64,000 bases of DNA from Mytilisepta virgata (taxonomy: Eukaryota; Mollusca; Bivalvia; Mytilida; Mytilidae). Below, one piece after another: positions 13,016-25,401 of the stretch. The stretch lies in the NCBI GenBank assembly GCA_028015205.1, contig CM051511.1:3968001-4032000 (forward strand), read 5' to 3'. A program made the position numbers and the translations under genes. Below the pieces are notes generated by a model. That model searched no databases and was not told the DNA's origin. It saw only the letters and a list, made by a program, of their open reading frames with translations. The number at the start of each line of letters is the position of its first letter. Within the stretch, counting starts at the first letter, position 1.

Positions 13016-13596
13016 TAGCGATTAACCAACAAATTAGAATCGCGACACAAAGAAGGCGCCTTACTTCAGTAGTGGAGAACGTCAGGATTGAGGGTCAAGG
13101 TTGGTGGTCATGTGATCAGTGACACGGTCTCAGTTTCTGATGTTGATATATCCAATTCCACAGGCATGTTCATCGAAAGCCTCATTAAGTGGGTTTCAGG
13201 ATACAATTGACCTAAAATTGTAAAAAGGAAAAGGTGTGATAAAACGTCATTTTGTGCAATTATTCATTTACGAAGGTATTTTTGCGAATCAAAATTTTTT
13301 ATATCTACTTATAAATAATTACAGCAGACTGTTTTTCCTACATTCTGATATATAGCCATGCAGTATTAAAGCTTATTGTGCAAACCAGTTTATCACAATT
13401 ACACGCAAGCGCAGTTGATTATGCTCATTAGTCTCGAAATTAAATTAATATTTTTCTGTTTGAGAGTGAGGATACCTAGAAAGTTACAACAGATGAGATT
13501 AGAAATATTTCCTCATTGGAGATATATATTGGCAGTGTTCAATAGATCTTTGATCATATTCCATCTTAGTACTTTAAGTACATTTAGAAAGGAGTA
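13016..13596 (+). other. Likely 3' UTR of the tetraspan gene
   Basis: Unique-looking sequence follows the stop. ATTAAA at 13365-13370 is one possible polyadenylation signal and AATAAA at 14710-14715 another. Neither can be chosen from sequence alone. Confidence 0.35.
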
Positions 13597-14161
13597 GGGG
13601 CGTTTTTTTTTTTTTTTTTTGGCCTACCAATATGGAAATTTTAGGAATTAATTTTAAGTTGGCCAGAAGTTGGTAAAATATACAACAAGACGCTTGAAAA
13701 ATAACTCAATTCAACTTAATTTCCAGCATTGTGACATCAAAATGATGTTATAATACTGCTTCATTGACCAAATATCTTGAAAATAGCTGATTTTAGCAGT
13801 TTTCCATGTACATTTTGTGTGAGAAAACACTGCGGATTCGAGAACCAAACAATATTTCTATATGAGATATATACTATCCCAATACATATTCATATTAAAT
13901 ATAAAATTGTTTCTTGCATACGCAGGCAATTTCCCGTTACAAATTTTATGTGAAATTGGCCAAAATCATAAAAAAAACAGAGATTTTTATAAAATTGTGT
14001 CATTTTGGTGATGTTTTATTGACATATTAATATAAGAAATATGATACTTTTCTTTATTTTTGGTAAAGTAGATACTTAAAGGTTATTTTTACAAACATAT
14101 CTTCTTCCTTAGGTTTTTATTTTTGGCCATATTTTAGGCTAAATATGGGAATTAACGCCCC
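13597..14161. mobile_element. Possible TIR element with GGGGCGTT ends
   Basis: GGGGCGTT followed by a long T run at the left and AACGCCCC at the right are inverted, and a diverged ATATGG/CCATAT pair lies just inside. The ends are short and no target duplication was seen. Confidence 0.35.
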
Positions 14162-14953
14162 GTGTCCTTTATATATTCTTAAACACTGAATTTGGTTATT
14201 ATTATCTTTGAAGATTGTCTCAGTATTGTTATTTATCCCATAGATTTCTCTCTGTCTATGAAAATAAGGATATGGCTTAAGCTACACATGTACAATTAGA
14301 CAAATTCCCAAAAGCCTTGACTCACATTGTGGTTTTTAAATATATTATGTAAAGAGCACTAGTCTCTACCCTTTTAACCAGTTTCCAATACAATACTAAT
14401 GGCACATAAGGGGGACAGTTATAATTTAACTTCTGTCCATGCGATTGTCTCTCTTGTTGGTATGATAAAAAAAAAATGATATTGTTCATAAATTATGTAT
14501 AGAGATTATTAATTCATATTTCACTAGAACTAAGGTCGATTTAATTCATATTCTGAAAATTTATTTTATGTTTTAATGCAGTGATATTCGATTGTTAATA
14601 CACGTTTCATCTATTTATAGTGTTTGCTTTTTGTGTGAGTATTGCTTGGTGATGTAGACCTTTTGTACTTTTATGTTTTCACTTGTTAAACTTTTAAATA
14701 TTTGTACACAATAAATTTTTTCACTCACTTAAAAATGTTTTTGATCGGCAGTCCATAAACTTAGTACAGAAATGTTTGGTGACAGTAACAGTAAAGAATA
14801 GTTTGTTGGTTCCTCTTTTTACCATCGTAGACTACTGTAAAATGCAGAAAACAATCCAGTCAAATAAATATTCCTTGGGAAAAATGTGGATGCATATATC
14901 GTCAATTTATGACTCATGACTAGTGCCAGAGAAGAAAACTTTCATCTTTATAG
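14162..14953. other. Intergenic AT-rich sequence
   Basis: No exon or named repeat was recognised until the short CPTP-like flank near 14925-14953. Confidence 0.4.
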
Positions 14954-15386
14954 ACTTATCAATTTTTACCAGGGAAGGGGACTGGTCAAAATGTAGTGGA
15001 ATCAACATTTGAAAAGTTGGGAAGGGGGGTCAATCTTTTTATTACTATGATGGAAAATGGGGGGGGGTCAAATTTTTTTATCTCAATACCAAGTCAGAGC
15101 GGGGATCAAATGATTGTGATTTGAACGTCTTTAAGAGATCAAATAACTCATGTTTATTATCAATTGAAGAAAAGATAACTGCCACAGTATGCTTTAGTTT
15201 CATCAACACCTATGAAAATAGGCTATATTGAAATAGCATAATTACGCATAATCTGATGGAAGGGGGGTCAAAAGTTAATCTTTGACATTCAAGGGGGGTA
15301 AAAAAAATTTGGAGATTTTGAATGGGGGATTTTGAATATTTCATTTTCAGAATGACCAGCCACCTCCCCGATAAAAAATTATTAGT
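14954..15386. mobile_element. TIR element with imperfect ends of about 40 bp
   Basis: The left end ACTTATCAATTTTTACC...GACTGGTCA is matched in inverted orientation by TGACCAGCC...AAAAAATTATTAGT at the right. G-run tracts (GGGGGGTCAA) recur inside. It is non-coding and sits inside a decayed copy of CPTP exon 1. Confidence 0.55.
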
Positions 15387-15500
15387 CCCTTTACTACTCA
15401 ACAGACGTGTTTAATATCAAATTTATCATGATGATGATGATGATGATGGGAGGATATATTGTTAAACATTCAAGAATGTTTGACAACGAAACAAGTCCAA
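15387..15500 (-). pseudogene. Decayed copy of CPTP exon 1 and 5' UTR
   Basis: Read on the minus strand, the segment matches CPTP exon 1 and its leader: TTTAACAAT, then CCTCCCAT and a CAT run (7 repeats versus 5), then GATAAATTTGATATTAAAC against GATAATTTTGACATTGAAC. The start codon is lost (ATA for ATG plus a 2-base insertion) and a TGA follows after ten further codons. A short piece left of the TIR element (about 14930-14953, TTTCATCTTTATAGAC) may be the continuation. No second exon was found, so this is a fragment, not a paralogue. Confidence 0.62.
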
Positions 15501-15864
15501 AATTTATAGAGCAGATTTAAATATCACTGAATGACCATCAAATTACTCGTTATTAGCAAAGGTCAAAATCTGCAACAACAGTTTTTAGATAGTATTAGTA
15601 ACCAGAGGCTGTATCGCTTCAATTTGCCAATCAGCTGCCATAAAAACAGTAACTGGAAGGCTACATGGTTGGTGATTGGGATCATCTAAAGGTAAATGCC
15701 ATTGTCGCCAAAATTCAATTCAAAATTTCAATTAGATCAAGTTTCAAAAAGACTTTATGATGTGAATTTCCACATCCAATTTTTTGTTTAAGCATTGGTG
15801 TCCATCTTATTTGACAGTTTTGTTATACAATGTAGGATAACTATAAAGTTTTACGGGCGTCATC
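15501..15864. other. Intergenic sequence, nothing recognised
   Basis: No exon or repeat signature was seen. Confidence 0.4.
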
Positions 15865-16224
15865 ATGACTTGGTTGACAGGTATGAAAAAAAACTGTTTC
15901 CCAAATGAAAATGGACCTGTTCCATTGATATTATCCCTTCCTCATACCGGATTTGACATGGGCAGCAAGGCGGGTGTCCTGCAGGACGCAGAGACTGCTT
16001 ACTCTTCCGGAGCACCCGAGTCTACCCCCGGTTTTTTGGTGGGGTGTCATGTTGTTCATATGTTTTTAGTTTTTAATTGTAGTGCAGGTATTGTTTTGGT
16101 CTTGTCTTCGTTGTTCTCCGGAGTTTGTCAATTGTTACGATTTTTCTCTCCTTCGACTATCCCTTTGGTATTTCTTGACGTTACACATAATTACTGCTTA
16201 TTTCTGATCCTTTTTGCTGAGTAG
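15865..16224 (+). mobile_element. Retroelement 3'-tail fragment
   Basis: The block around 15930-16040 (CTCTTCCGGAGCACCCGAG and following) is the reverse complement of the GGTGCTCCGGAAG segment seen beside the reverse-transcriptase fragment at 34250-34280. The open frame of 119 codons across it is incidental. Confidence 0.5.
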
Positions 16225-16372
16225 TTTCATGGTCGATTTTTATGTGAATAGTATACGGGTCCTACGCTTAATTAACTTTAGGTGTGGGAGACATCTTGAT
16301 AGGTGGTCAAGGTTTTAAGGACACCATTATGAAAAATTATCTTGGTCGCCATTCTGGTTTATCAGGCAGTTC

Positions 16373-16577
16373 CAGGGGCGGATCCAGGTAAGGGAGTAAT
16401 GGGCGTACCCCCCCCCCCCCCCCTTTCATAAAAAAAACTATCGTAATCTGCTTATATTGTATTGAATATGGCAATTTATCATATTCATTAATTAAACACA
16501 TACTCTGATGTTAAGTAACGCCTTATACCCTAGAATTATTATACGCCCCATCTTTCAAATATCCTGGAAACGCCCCT
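16373..16577. mobile_element. hAT-like MITE with AGGGGCG ends
   Basis: The left end CAGGGGCGGATCCAGG and the right end TCCTGGAAACGCCCCT are inverted. CAGGGGCG termini are typical of non-autonomous hAT elements in invertebrates. A 15-base C run lies at about 16410. Confidence 0.5.
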
Positions 16578-16669
16578 AAGTTGTGTTGGAGGACTACATA
16601 ACTACCATAACTGACAAGTTCCAATTACCTCTGTGAATTCAAACAAAAAGGTTTTAAAGTGATTTTTTA

Positions 16670-18118
16670 GGGTTAGGTTGCTAAGCAACCAAAACCCTTA
16701 TGCCGTCGGTCGTTTGGTTAGACAATGAAGGAAACTTTGGAAATCTGGTGTTTTGTGGAAAAAGTTGGACCAGAAGTTTTTGAAACTATGTTTTTATGAG
16801 TAAATATGCAAGCTTATCTAGGATTGAAGCTTAAGCAAGGCTAGTTAAGCAGCTTTTTATCTCGATTTTGAGATGACACATGCGCAAAGCAACCTCCATA
16901 TTTTTCGAATTACGACTATGTTTATATTGGAATATCATATAAGAAAATAAACATTCCGCGGTAAAATAGTCCTAATATTTGTTGTTGCTGGTGCAGTTGT
17001 TTTTTAATAGAAATGTAACTGAAACACACCGAGAAGTGTAATTGTCCAGTTATTTAATAAAAGATGTGTGTTTTATTGACGATTTCCTTTTTGTTTTGAA
17101 AGCCGTGTAAAGTATTCGCACCTTTAAAGTGTACAATGCTATCGGCGTAAGGATTTTGAATGTTGACATTTGCACGGATATTTTGGGAAGGATTACAATC
17201 AGGTTTATTTTCAAAAGATTTCAAAGGTAAGTTCCATTTTTGTTGTGAACGTGATTGTTAACTTATACAGAACATATTTTGCACATTATTTGCTTATTCT
17301 TCTTGTAATTCTGATGGTATTTTGTGTATTTGATTAACCTTTTGACCTGATCATCGTGACTTCATTTTGTCAAACCTGTTGGTCAGTGATAGAATTGCAT
17401 ACAGGTTATTTGAAATGCCGACAACTTGCACATTAAGATTGAAAAACACTGTGTTTATCATTAATTTAGAAAACTGTATTATCGAAGGTATAATGGGTTT
17501 ATTTTAATTGAAAGCTTGAATGTTTACGTTCTGATCTACCTGCACATGCGCAATGTAGTGTAAATAGAAATAACCCCCTTCTACAATTGTCCAAACTTTG
17601 TCTTTTTATATAACCTTAATAACTTGAAGACCTTTGATTTCTGTTTATTTTAATTCATCAAATCATTATTATGCGTTTGACTTTTTAAAAAAATTCAATT
17701 TAGAGTGATAATTCAAGAAACGTTAGCCGACTCGTGCTTTCTTTGATTGATTAGTGCATATTTATGTACAGACATGCGCAGTAAAGTTGAGTAGTAGAAC
17801 CTTCAGCTCAGATACACTGTGTTGCGAAAATATACGTTTTAAAAAATCACTGTATATTTTGAAACCAAAGCAATACATATGCTGTCAATTTAAAAAAAAA
17901 TCAGTCACCTACCCACAGGAACATTATTATATAATAGACACTTTTTCCGCAGAGCTCGTTAACTTTCATAATTGATATATTTCCTTGTAAATAATACTGT
18001 TAATAAAAAGAATTCAATACCAAAACCTATTTTGCAATACATTGTACAAACAAAAAGCATTGAAATAATCATCAGCAATGTTTGTACAAATAAAAGTCAA
18101 ATGCTAGCAACCTAACCC
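16670..18118. mobile_element. 1.45-kb TIR element, TA-flanked
   Basis: A perfect inverted repeat of 16 bases (TAGGGTTAGGTTGCTA, counting the flanking TA) bounds 16668-18120. The interior has no intact transposase. TA at both edges fits Tc1/mariner-type insertion. Confidence 0.65.
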
Positions 18119-18120
18119 TA

Positions 18121-19257
18121 CCGGTGCTATGCACTTTGATTCCATATGGTGCTGTGTTAAATGAAGATAAGCTGTAATGTCCAACCATGGTTAGCATTTT
18201 ACGTTATCATACACAATCCTGAAAGAGGGCCAACTAAAGAACATTGCTGCCAACTTGGTTAAAATTGGCTCAGCGTTATCAGACAAGAAGAACACTAAAT
18301 AAAACCCCGAGGCTCGGAGTAGCCGTAATTCTCACCAACGTGGCGTTTAACTACGATTAATCAATCAGCCAAAACAAAACTCTTCTCTTTACAAAACAAC
18401 CACAATATGCAATTCGTGCATACTTTAACTTAACAAATCAATGACGGAAGCAATAGAAGAGCTGTTCCTTGGCTCAAATTTTTATTACGTATATGTATTA
18501 AGCATTTTGTGTGAAGACTTATTCAACAATATCCATTCTTCCGTGTTTATGTAAGTTGTAATAAATTTCCTGCATAAACAACTGACAAGAAATCGATCAT
18601 AATTACTTTAGAATGAAAAAAAATAGGATCCACAGATGTTGTAGCAGTTTAACTTAATACAATATCTCAATATATGCATTGAAAAAGGGCAGGATAGCGT
18701 GAACGTCAAGTGTGCTTATTCCTTACATATATAAATAAAAAAGAAACCAATTTTACCAAAATCAGACAATTAATTTTAAAAATGAAAAGATGGGTCTAAG
18801 AGTAAAGGTAAATTTTACCAAAATCTAAAACTGGGAGTATGAAATTGTGATTGAAGATATTTAACAGTAACAAAAAAAATAGCATTTGTAAATAGTATTA
18901 AATGTATACCCAATTCAAAAAAGCAGTCTAATAGACTCCAGAATGACTGATGGTAAGTGCGAATTCTATGTACCTGGAGAACAATAACTTTTTTCAGACA
19001 AGCTATCCCCGAGACAATTATTTAAAATGTCCCATGAAACAAATTCTAAAATTTAACAATACACAAAAACAACACATTGGTATCAGCTTGATCAGTAGAA
19101 ACTTAGCTATTACTAGCATAAGAGGTTAATACAAACATGTCTAGCAGTTTTCTCTGCGGATTGAAAACATTAAAACATTTTGATATTTTAAAATGGGTTT
19201 CGCTATGATCATGATAATATTTTCAGACGAAGTTGAACATTTATTACTAAGCCATGT
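18121..19257. other. Intergenic sequence with a hairpin-element fragment
   Basis: 18205-18300 resembles, in reverse orientation, the internal units of the AGCTCACCTGG family (AATCCTGAAAGAGGGCCAAC...CAGACAAGAAG). Nothing else was recognised. Confidence 0.4.
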
Positions 19258-20900
19258 TTTATACGACCGCAATAATTGTGGTCGTATTATGGTATTTACC
19301 ACAGTTGTCCCCCATAAGAAATACAGGTTAGGATTGATTTTGGGAAAATTGACAACTCCCGTTTTTTCTGGGGCATTAAGGGTTTTTTTATAATTTTGGT
19401 GTAAAACTTTTGAATTTTAATCAAATTTTTATGATTTTTGTTTATAATGTTCCTTTTTCAACTTGTTTCCGAATCCTATTAGTAATTTATGTGTATGTTC
19501 TGTATTTTTATCATCATATTGTATGTTAACCTAATGAATTTATAATAAAATATGTTTACACTAATGTTCCTTGATAAAAATGGAAAATCTTGTGCAAGAT
19601 CCGTTTTTCACTTTCTCTTAGCGTTTCAGATATAATTATGAGGCACCAAAATAAAGGGACATACCCTAATTTTCGAAACTTTTTTATTTCTTATCCGATT
19701 TTGATGATTTTTTTTTTATTGTTCTTCATAATAAATACAATAAAACTTTCTCAAGGCATGCTTGTGTTACTTTTGTCGTTGCAGAGATAAACGGGATTAA
19801 AGGCGCCAAAATTAGCTATTCTTCTATTTTTTTACAGTTTTTGAGATAGAAGGGGTTAAAAGGTCCAAAAAAGTTAAATGTGCGATGATATGTAAATTGT
19901 TTTATTTTTAATCCAATTTTAATGGGGATTTTTATTTTAAGTCATCTTGGTGAATGCTTTCATTAGTATGTCAACAATTTTTTTTTCTATCTTATATTTT
20001 TTTTGAGATACAAGGGGTCAAAGTTAGCAATTTTGGAGGAAACATAAAAATTTTTGAAAATCACAATTCTAAAACCTTATTGCACATCTATATACAGTGT
20101 GTGACCATACCGTTAAGACATTAAATACATAAAATGAAAAATGAAAGAGGAGTTTAGGTCACAAGCTTAAATTCCCAATTTTCAAAATTCAACACCTGTG
20201 GGTCCCGAGTTTGCACATCCATATATAGTATGTGACAATAGTTTATATAAATAAATACATAAAATGAAAAATGAAAGAGGAGTTAACTAAGGTCACAAGC
20301 TTAAATTCAGAATTTTCAAAATTCGAACCCTGTGGGCCCCAATTTTTAAAAATCAAAATTCTAAAACCTTATTGCGCATCTAAATACGGTATGTGATAAT
20401 ACTGTATAGAAATTAAATGCATGAAGTCAAAAATGAAAGAATAGTTTAAGTCACAAGCTTCAATTGCTAATTTTCGAAATTTGACACCTGTTGGCCCCAA
20501 TTTTTGAAAATCAAAATTCTAAAAACTTATTGCGCATCCACATACAGTATGTGACAATAGTGCATATAAATCAAATGCATGAAATCAAAAATGAAAGAGG
20601 AGTTTAGGTCACAAGCTTAAATTCACCTTTTTGCAAAAAGCGACCCCCCTGGGCACCAATTTTTGAAAATCAAAATTCTAAAACCTTATTGCATATCTCC
20701 ATACAGTTTTTGATAATACTGTATAGAAACTAAATGCATAAAATGAAAAATAAAAGAGTAGTTTAGGTCACAAGCTTAAATTCCTAATTTTCGAAATCTG
20801 TGGCCCTCAATTTTAGAAAATGAAAATTCTAAAACCTTATTGCACATCTACATACGGACAGACAGACTTCGAAGTGCGGGTTTAACAATGAAATATATAG
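19258..20900. repeat. Hairpin-headed repeat with an array of about 155-bp units
   Basis: It begins with the short hairpin ATACGACCGCAATAATTGTG...CGTAT and continues into about six units of roughly 155 bp between 20045 and 20870. Each unit has AAAATTCTAAAACCTTATTG, TATGTGA, AAAATGAAAGA and GTCACAAGCTTAAATTC. It ends near GGACAGACAGACTTCGAAG. The layout of hairpin head, tandem core and unique tail resembles other elements in this window. Confidence 0.7.
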
Positions 20901-21099
20901 GGTAAAATATGTATAATATCACAACACCAAACCCTTTCTAAGGTTAACTCTATGTTAAATTTATTGGATGTATATTTGGAATTAACATTGCTTTCAAACA
21001 AAATTTCTTTGAATATTGCATTTTCATGTAATTTTCTCATAATGCCCATGATACAATACTACAAAAATGGGGTCAATTGTAAATTAAAGTAGGTGAATT

Positions 21100-21275
21100 G
21101 TTATTATAATAAGACTATATAAAGGACAAATATACCTAAGGAGCAATCAAAAAACGTAATCTACAGACAAACACGGGAAGACAAATGAACAACCACAAGA
21201 ACAACAAATTAAAACAGAAAACTAAAAAAAAACAATGAACAAGACGAACTCCTATAAAAATCAGGAGTGAACAAA
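21100..21275 (-). mobile_element. Retroelement tail fragment
   Basis: GACAAACACGGGAAGACAAA...CAGGAGTGAAC matches the stretch at about 34180-34250 next to the reverse-transcriptase remnant, so it is another truncated 3' end of the same family. Confidence 0.5.
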
Positions 21276-21279
21276 AGGG

Positions 21280-21740
21280 TACCTACTTTGTGTAATCCGA
21301 AACTCCAACACCATAAATCCGGCACTTCTGACATTTTGCTCACTTATTCTGAACACATTGAAATATGCACCTCCTTTTTTGGGTGATTTGGGAAAAAATT
21401 GTCAAATTTATCATTTAATGAACTTGTTATTTTAGGCGAATTCGGTACAAAGGTTACCTAGTTTATTGTAATCTGAAACTCAGACATAATAAGCCTAGCA
21501 CTTCTGAAATATTGCACGCTTATTCTAAAAACATTAAAGATGTGCACCTCCCTTGTTGGGGTGATTTGAGAAAAAAATGCCAAATTTATCATTTGTTGAA
21601 CTTAATTAGTCATTTCTAGACACATGAAGTGTATCTGAAACTCCAACAACTTTCACCTTGCATTTCTGAAATTTTGCAGTTATTCTAACCACATTGAAGA
21701 TTTGCACGTCCCATTTTGAGGGTGATTTGAGAAAATGAAC
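21280..21740. repeat. Array of about 165-bp units, three copies
   Basis: The units share TGTAATCYGAAACTC, CACTTCTGA, ATTTTGC, TTATTCTRA, CACATTGAA, TGCACCTCC and GGGTGATTTGRGAAAA. A related two-unit array is at 54470-54760. Confidence 0.65.
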
Positions 21741-22350
21741 TGTTAACACAGAGATATGTCTCGCCTGTCGACAGAAAATTCGAAAAGAGACAATCTCATG
21801 GACAGCAACATTGCTAATCAATTCAATGTTGCTGGACCAAGACATAGAGGGCAGTCCCTCGAATTGGTCGACAAACTGAGATGTACTGTTAGTAATGCAA
21901 CGTTATAGAAAATATTATTAATCTATCACAAGTAGTTCCTATCAAACTAACTTAAACAGAAAACTTAACACTGAAAATGGCTAATTAATTAAAATTCACT
22001 GGACCATGACTTGGGGGGCAGTGCCTCGAAATGGTCGTCAAACTGAGATGTACTGATAGTGGTCGCCGGAAAAGCAACCCCGATTTTCATCGCAGGCGAG
22101 ACAATTATTACCACCACAGACGTACCAAGTGTGCATTTAGACAAATTATTTCCGTTTTCTACATTTAAGAGCATGAAATGGAAAGATGAAATATCCAAAA
22201 TGCCTAAGAAAAACGTCATTTTGAATTTGCTCTTTAACTTTTTGGCTTGTTATTTCGGTTTTTAGCAATTTAGGCCTTGAGCACAACTGATGAGTCATAA
22301 ATCGACGAAATGTGCATATCTTTTGCATCAAAATTGGTATAAATGAATTT
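21741..22350. repeat. Duplicated segment plus a mussel-type repeat tail
   Basis: CACTGGACCATGACTTGGGG...CAAACTGAGATGTACTG at about 21999-22055 is a diverged second copy of the stretch at 21828-21890. 22265-22350 (TTGAGCACAACTGATGAGTC, CATCAAAATTGGTA) recurs diverged at about 38545-38640 in INTS11 intron 4. Short ORFs here are not supported. Confidence 0.4.
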
Positions 22351-22539
22351 TATTTCCATGCCAGATTTCAAAAAAATATACCAAGAACCTATTTCCTGCC
22401 AATATCTATAAATAAGAGATGATATCATTGTCAGTGACAAAACTCATCATAGAGACATGTACTCAATGGAAGCATTTCACAACCATATAATTAACTTTGA
22501 ATAGATGTTTCTGTATGAGATGCTGTTTTACTATTTATT

Positions 22540-22660
22540 CCCTATTTTTTGACATCAGAAAATGATTTTTTTAATATCAAAAATTCGAATTCCTGATACA
22601 ATGTACCAAAAAATCAATATGTTTCAGTTTTTTAATATAAGAAAAAAATTAATGATGGCT
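22540..22660. repeat. GATATC-type palindromic AT tract, left part
   Basis: Short imperfect palindromes made of TTTTTGATATCAAAAA-like words. The tract resumes at 23175 after a coding-like insert. Confidence 0.5.
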
Positions 22661-22699
22661 CCATTACTTGCATGAACATGCATTAGGGATACAGAGTGC

Positions 22700-23175
22700 A
22701 CAAAGAGAGATGGTAAGGCCAAGTTTTAGTGACTCTACCACTAGTGAAATAAAAACTGACAAGGAAGGACCAACAAGTTCAAAAACTATGGAAGAACTTA
22801 GAAGCCTAAGCAACATCAAATAAATTTGAACACAATACAGGAAGGACTGAACCTGGCCAAAGCCTCCTTACATGAGATTAGAACAATCATTCACACCCAG
22901 GATGCTTGAACATCTAACTAAAGAGGCTATCAAAAGGGAAATACATTGTACAAGGAATAAACAGTGACTTAAGGAAAGCGATACTTTCCAAACTGTCCGA
23001 AATGATCGCCAAGAATATCTTGGAAGTGTCAAGAGAGCTGGATATTAAAATGCAAGAACTGGATGAGGAGCTAATCAGGTCAGCGTGCTAAAAGGATAGA
23101 GCAGAGTTATTCAAAATAGCACAGGATTTGATTGAAGAGTACAAAGAGAAGCTTATATGTTTAGGGAGTGATTAT
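22700..23175 (+). pseudogene. Frame-broken coding-like fragment, coiled-coil character
   Basis: Base composition is richer in G and C than its surroundings, and long stretches read as helix-forming peptide in shifting frames: VRPSFSDSTTSEIKTDKEGP, then NLAKASLHEIRTIIHTQDA, then MLEHLTKEAIKRE, then ILSKLSEMIAKNILEVSREL continuing with heptad-like charge spacing to about 23165. At least one stop (TAA at about 23089) and several frame changes interrupt it. The family was not recognised. It may be a retroelement ORF or a processed pseudogene. Confidence 0.42.
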
Positions 23176-23450
23176 TTTTCGAAATCTATTTTTTGATATA
23201 AAAAAAACATTTTTTTGCTATCAGGAATTCAATTTTTTTATATTAAAAAATTATTTTTTGATATCAGAAAATTGATTATTTGATATCATTAAATTGATTT
23301 CTTGATATCAAAAAATTATTGTTTTGGTACCAAAAAATCAAATTCCTGATATCAACGAACTTCATATCAAAAAGGTCAATTTTTTTATATAAAAAAATAA
23401 TTCATGATATCAAGAAATCAAATTTTTGTAGTAAAAATTTAGGAATAAAT
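23176..23450. repeat. GATATC-type palindromic AT tract, right part
   Basis: At least eight copies of TGATATC or near variants, spaced about 20-35 bp apart and joined by A and T runs, give many overlapping hairpins. Confidence 0.6.
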
Positions 23451-24509
23451 AGTAAAACGGTGTCTCATAGTTCTGTAACAAAAGTTCTGCTAACTTTGCC
23501 ACAAGGATTATAATAAGAACAGATATTAAATGATGATATGCAGCCATCAAAAATTCATTAGGACGGCCAAGCTATTAAATTAACCAACAAATTATTGCAC
23601 TTTTAATTAATCAGATTGTTTCATTTTGTTCCCAGGGTCACAAAAATCAAATATTTTCCCCTGAACAGAGATCGTTACAATTCATATAGAACACTTATAA
23701 ATAGATTTCATGGATACATATTCCCATAAATAAAATTCAACACAAGTGTTTGTTTCACGTTTTACATACTATCATGTTGATTTAAAATATATTTTTCCAA
23801 CTTTTAATAAGGAAAAAACACATAAGAAGTCTGAAATTTGCTTAAATTAGTGCATAAATTCAAAATTTCTTAAACCTAATAAATTTATATCTTGGGCTGA
23901 ATGATTGCTTTGGGTGCCATCAGAGAGTCCCAACTTTATTTTTAATTGGATAAGGGGTTGTATAAAAATCAAGAATTCAAAATTTGTAGAATGTCAGGTT
24001 CAAAAATATAACAAAAAGAAATGTACATGTAGGTCTCAAAATTCCATAGAATCATATAGTTGTAAAATTTTAGAAAAAAAAACCTGGACTCCTGTATTTT
24101 AAGGATCCATGATCCCTGACACTAAGTGGATGATCCATTAATGTATCAAGTATAGATTAATTAGGACACCTAAAATAAATTCCAAACAGAAACGTTCAAA
24201 CAAAGAACTTTTTTTGTTAGAATACTAACTCATGTGATTAATTACCCACATTCAATATTCAAAACTACACAGAAATTTTATCTTAAAACAATGCCGAATA
24301 CAATCAAAATGGATATCAATAATATCACTTCATACTGACACTTATTTGTTCAATATTTTACAAACTAATGTGTTTAAAAAATTACTTTTTCATACACGGA
24401 ATTCTGTAGATGTGTTTACATAAGTAGGAAGGATTAAGACATATAACAAAAATACATTCATTTTTCCCTTGTTCCACTTAGTACATTGAATCTTATTTAT
24501 ATAATAAAC
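23451..24509. other. Intergenic AT-rich sequence
   Basis: No exon or named repeat was seen. The open frame at 23905-24102 is low complexity and unsupported. Confidence 0.4.
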
Positions 24510-25401
24510 TTCAGGCATTCAGACCATTAAATCACCATGTGATTCTTACGAATGTGCAAGATGTTCCATACCATGTAATGGCAGTGACACTGGTACTTAT
24601 CGGTAAACTTTGAAAATGCAATATACAGTTGTTCCATACCATATACATGTAATGGCAGTGACATTGGTACTTATCGGTAAACTTTGAAAATGCAATATAC
24701 ATGTTATTGCAATGACATTGGTACCTGTTGGTAAACTTTGAAAATGCAATATACAGTTGATTCTCGTTATCTCGAAGTGCAAGAGACTATGGGAATGAGT
24801 TGGAGATAACCGAAGTTCGACTAAAAAGGAATTGGAAATCTACATTTTATTAATGTAAAGTTTTATTTTTTTATTACAAAATCCACAATATTGTTTAATT
24901 TTAACAACCTAATAAACATTATAAAGTTGAAACAAAATTGTTACCAAAACATAATTCGAATGAATCGACATTTCCAGCATCGATTGACAGACTGACAGAT
25001 GTGACTATTTGGTTCACCTGTACATATAACAAATTCGACATAATGAGTTAAGTTTGCATGAATTATATTTCCTGGGTACGTTATATCAGTTCGACACGCC
25101 CCAAATTTCAACTAATCGAATTTCAAGACAAAAGGAATGAAAATACATAGATTATATTGTTGTCTACTCGGTACTAAAAAACATTTGACATAACCGAAAT
25201 ATTGATGCAAGCAATTTGGAGACAACGAGAATTAACTGTACTTAATATCCTATTTTCATGGACATTGCATAAAAACAAAGGATTGTGTTTCAACTTAGAG
25301 GTATATATCCAAATAATTCCTCCTTTAAACATTTGGTTAATGTTATTATTAGTCAAAACAAAAAATCATTTACAGTCACAATCATTGTCTGGATAATTTA
25401 A
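24510..25401 (+). mobile_element. TTAAGG-family MITE, copy E, split by an insertion
   Basis: The left half (24510-24753) aligns with the CACGTGATT...GTTCCATAC...TATCGGCAAACTT core of copies A and B. The right half (25239-25401) aligns with their GTGTTTCAACTTGAG...end. The left half contains three tandem copies of an 80-bp piece ending TAAACTTTGAAAATGCAAT. A 485-bp element separates the halves. Confidence 0.62.
24754..25238. mobile_element. pogo-like MITE nested in copy E
   Basis: The ends CAGTTGATTCTCGTTATCTC and GAGACAACGAGAATTAACTG are inverted and flanked by TA on both sides. The CAGTTGAnTCTCGTTATCTCGA end is the classic terminus of pogo/Tigger-type elements. It is non-coding. Confidence 0.75.
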
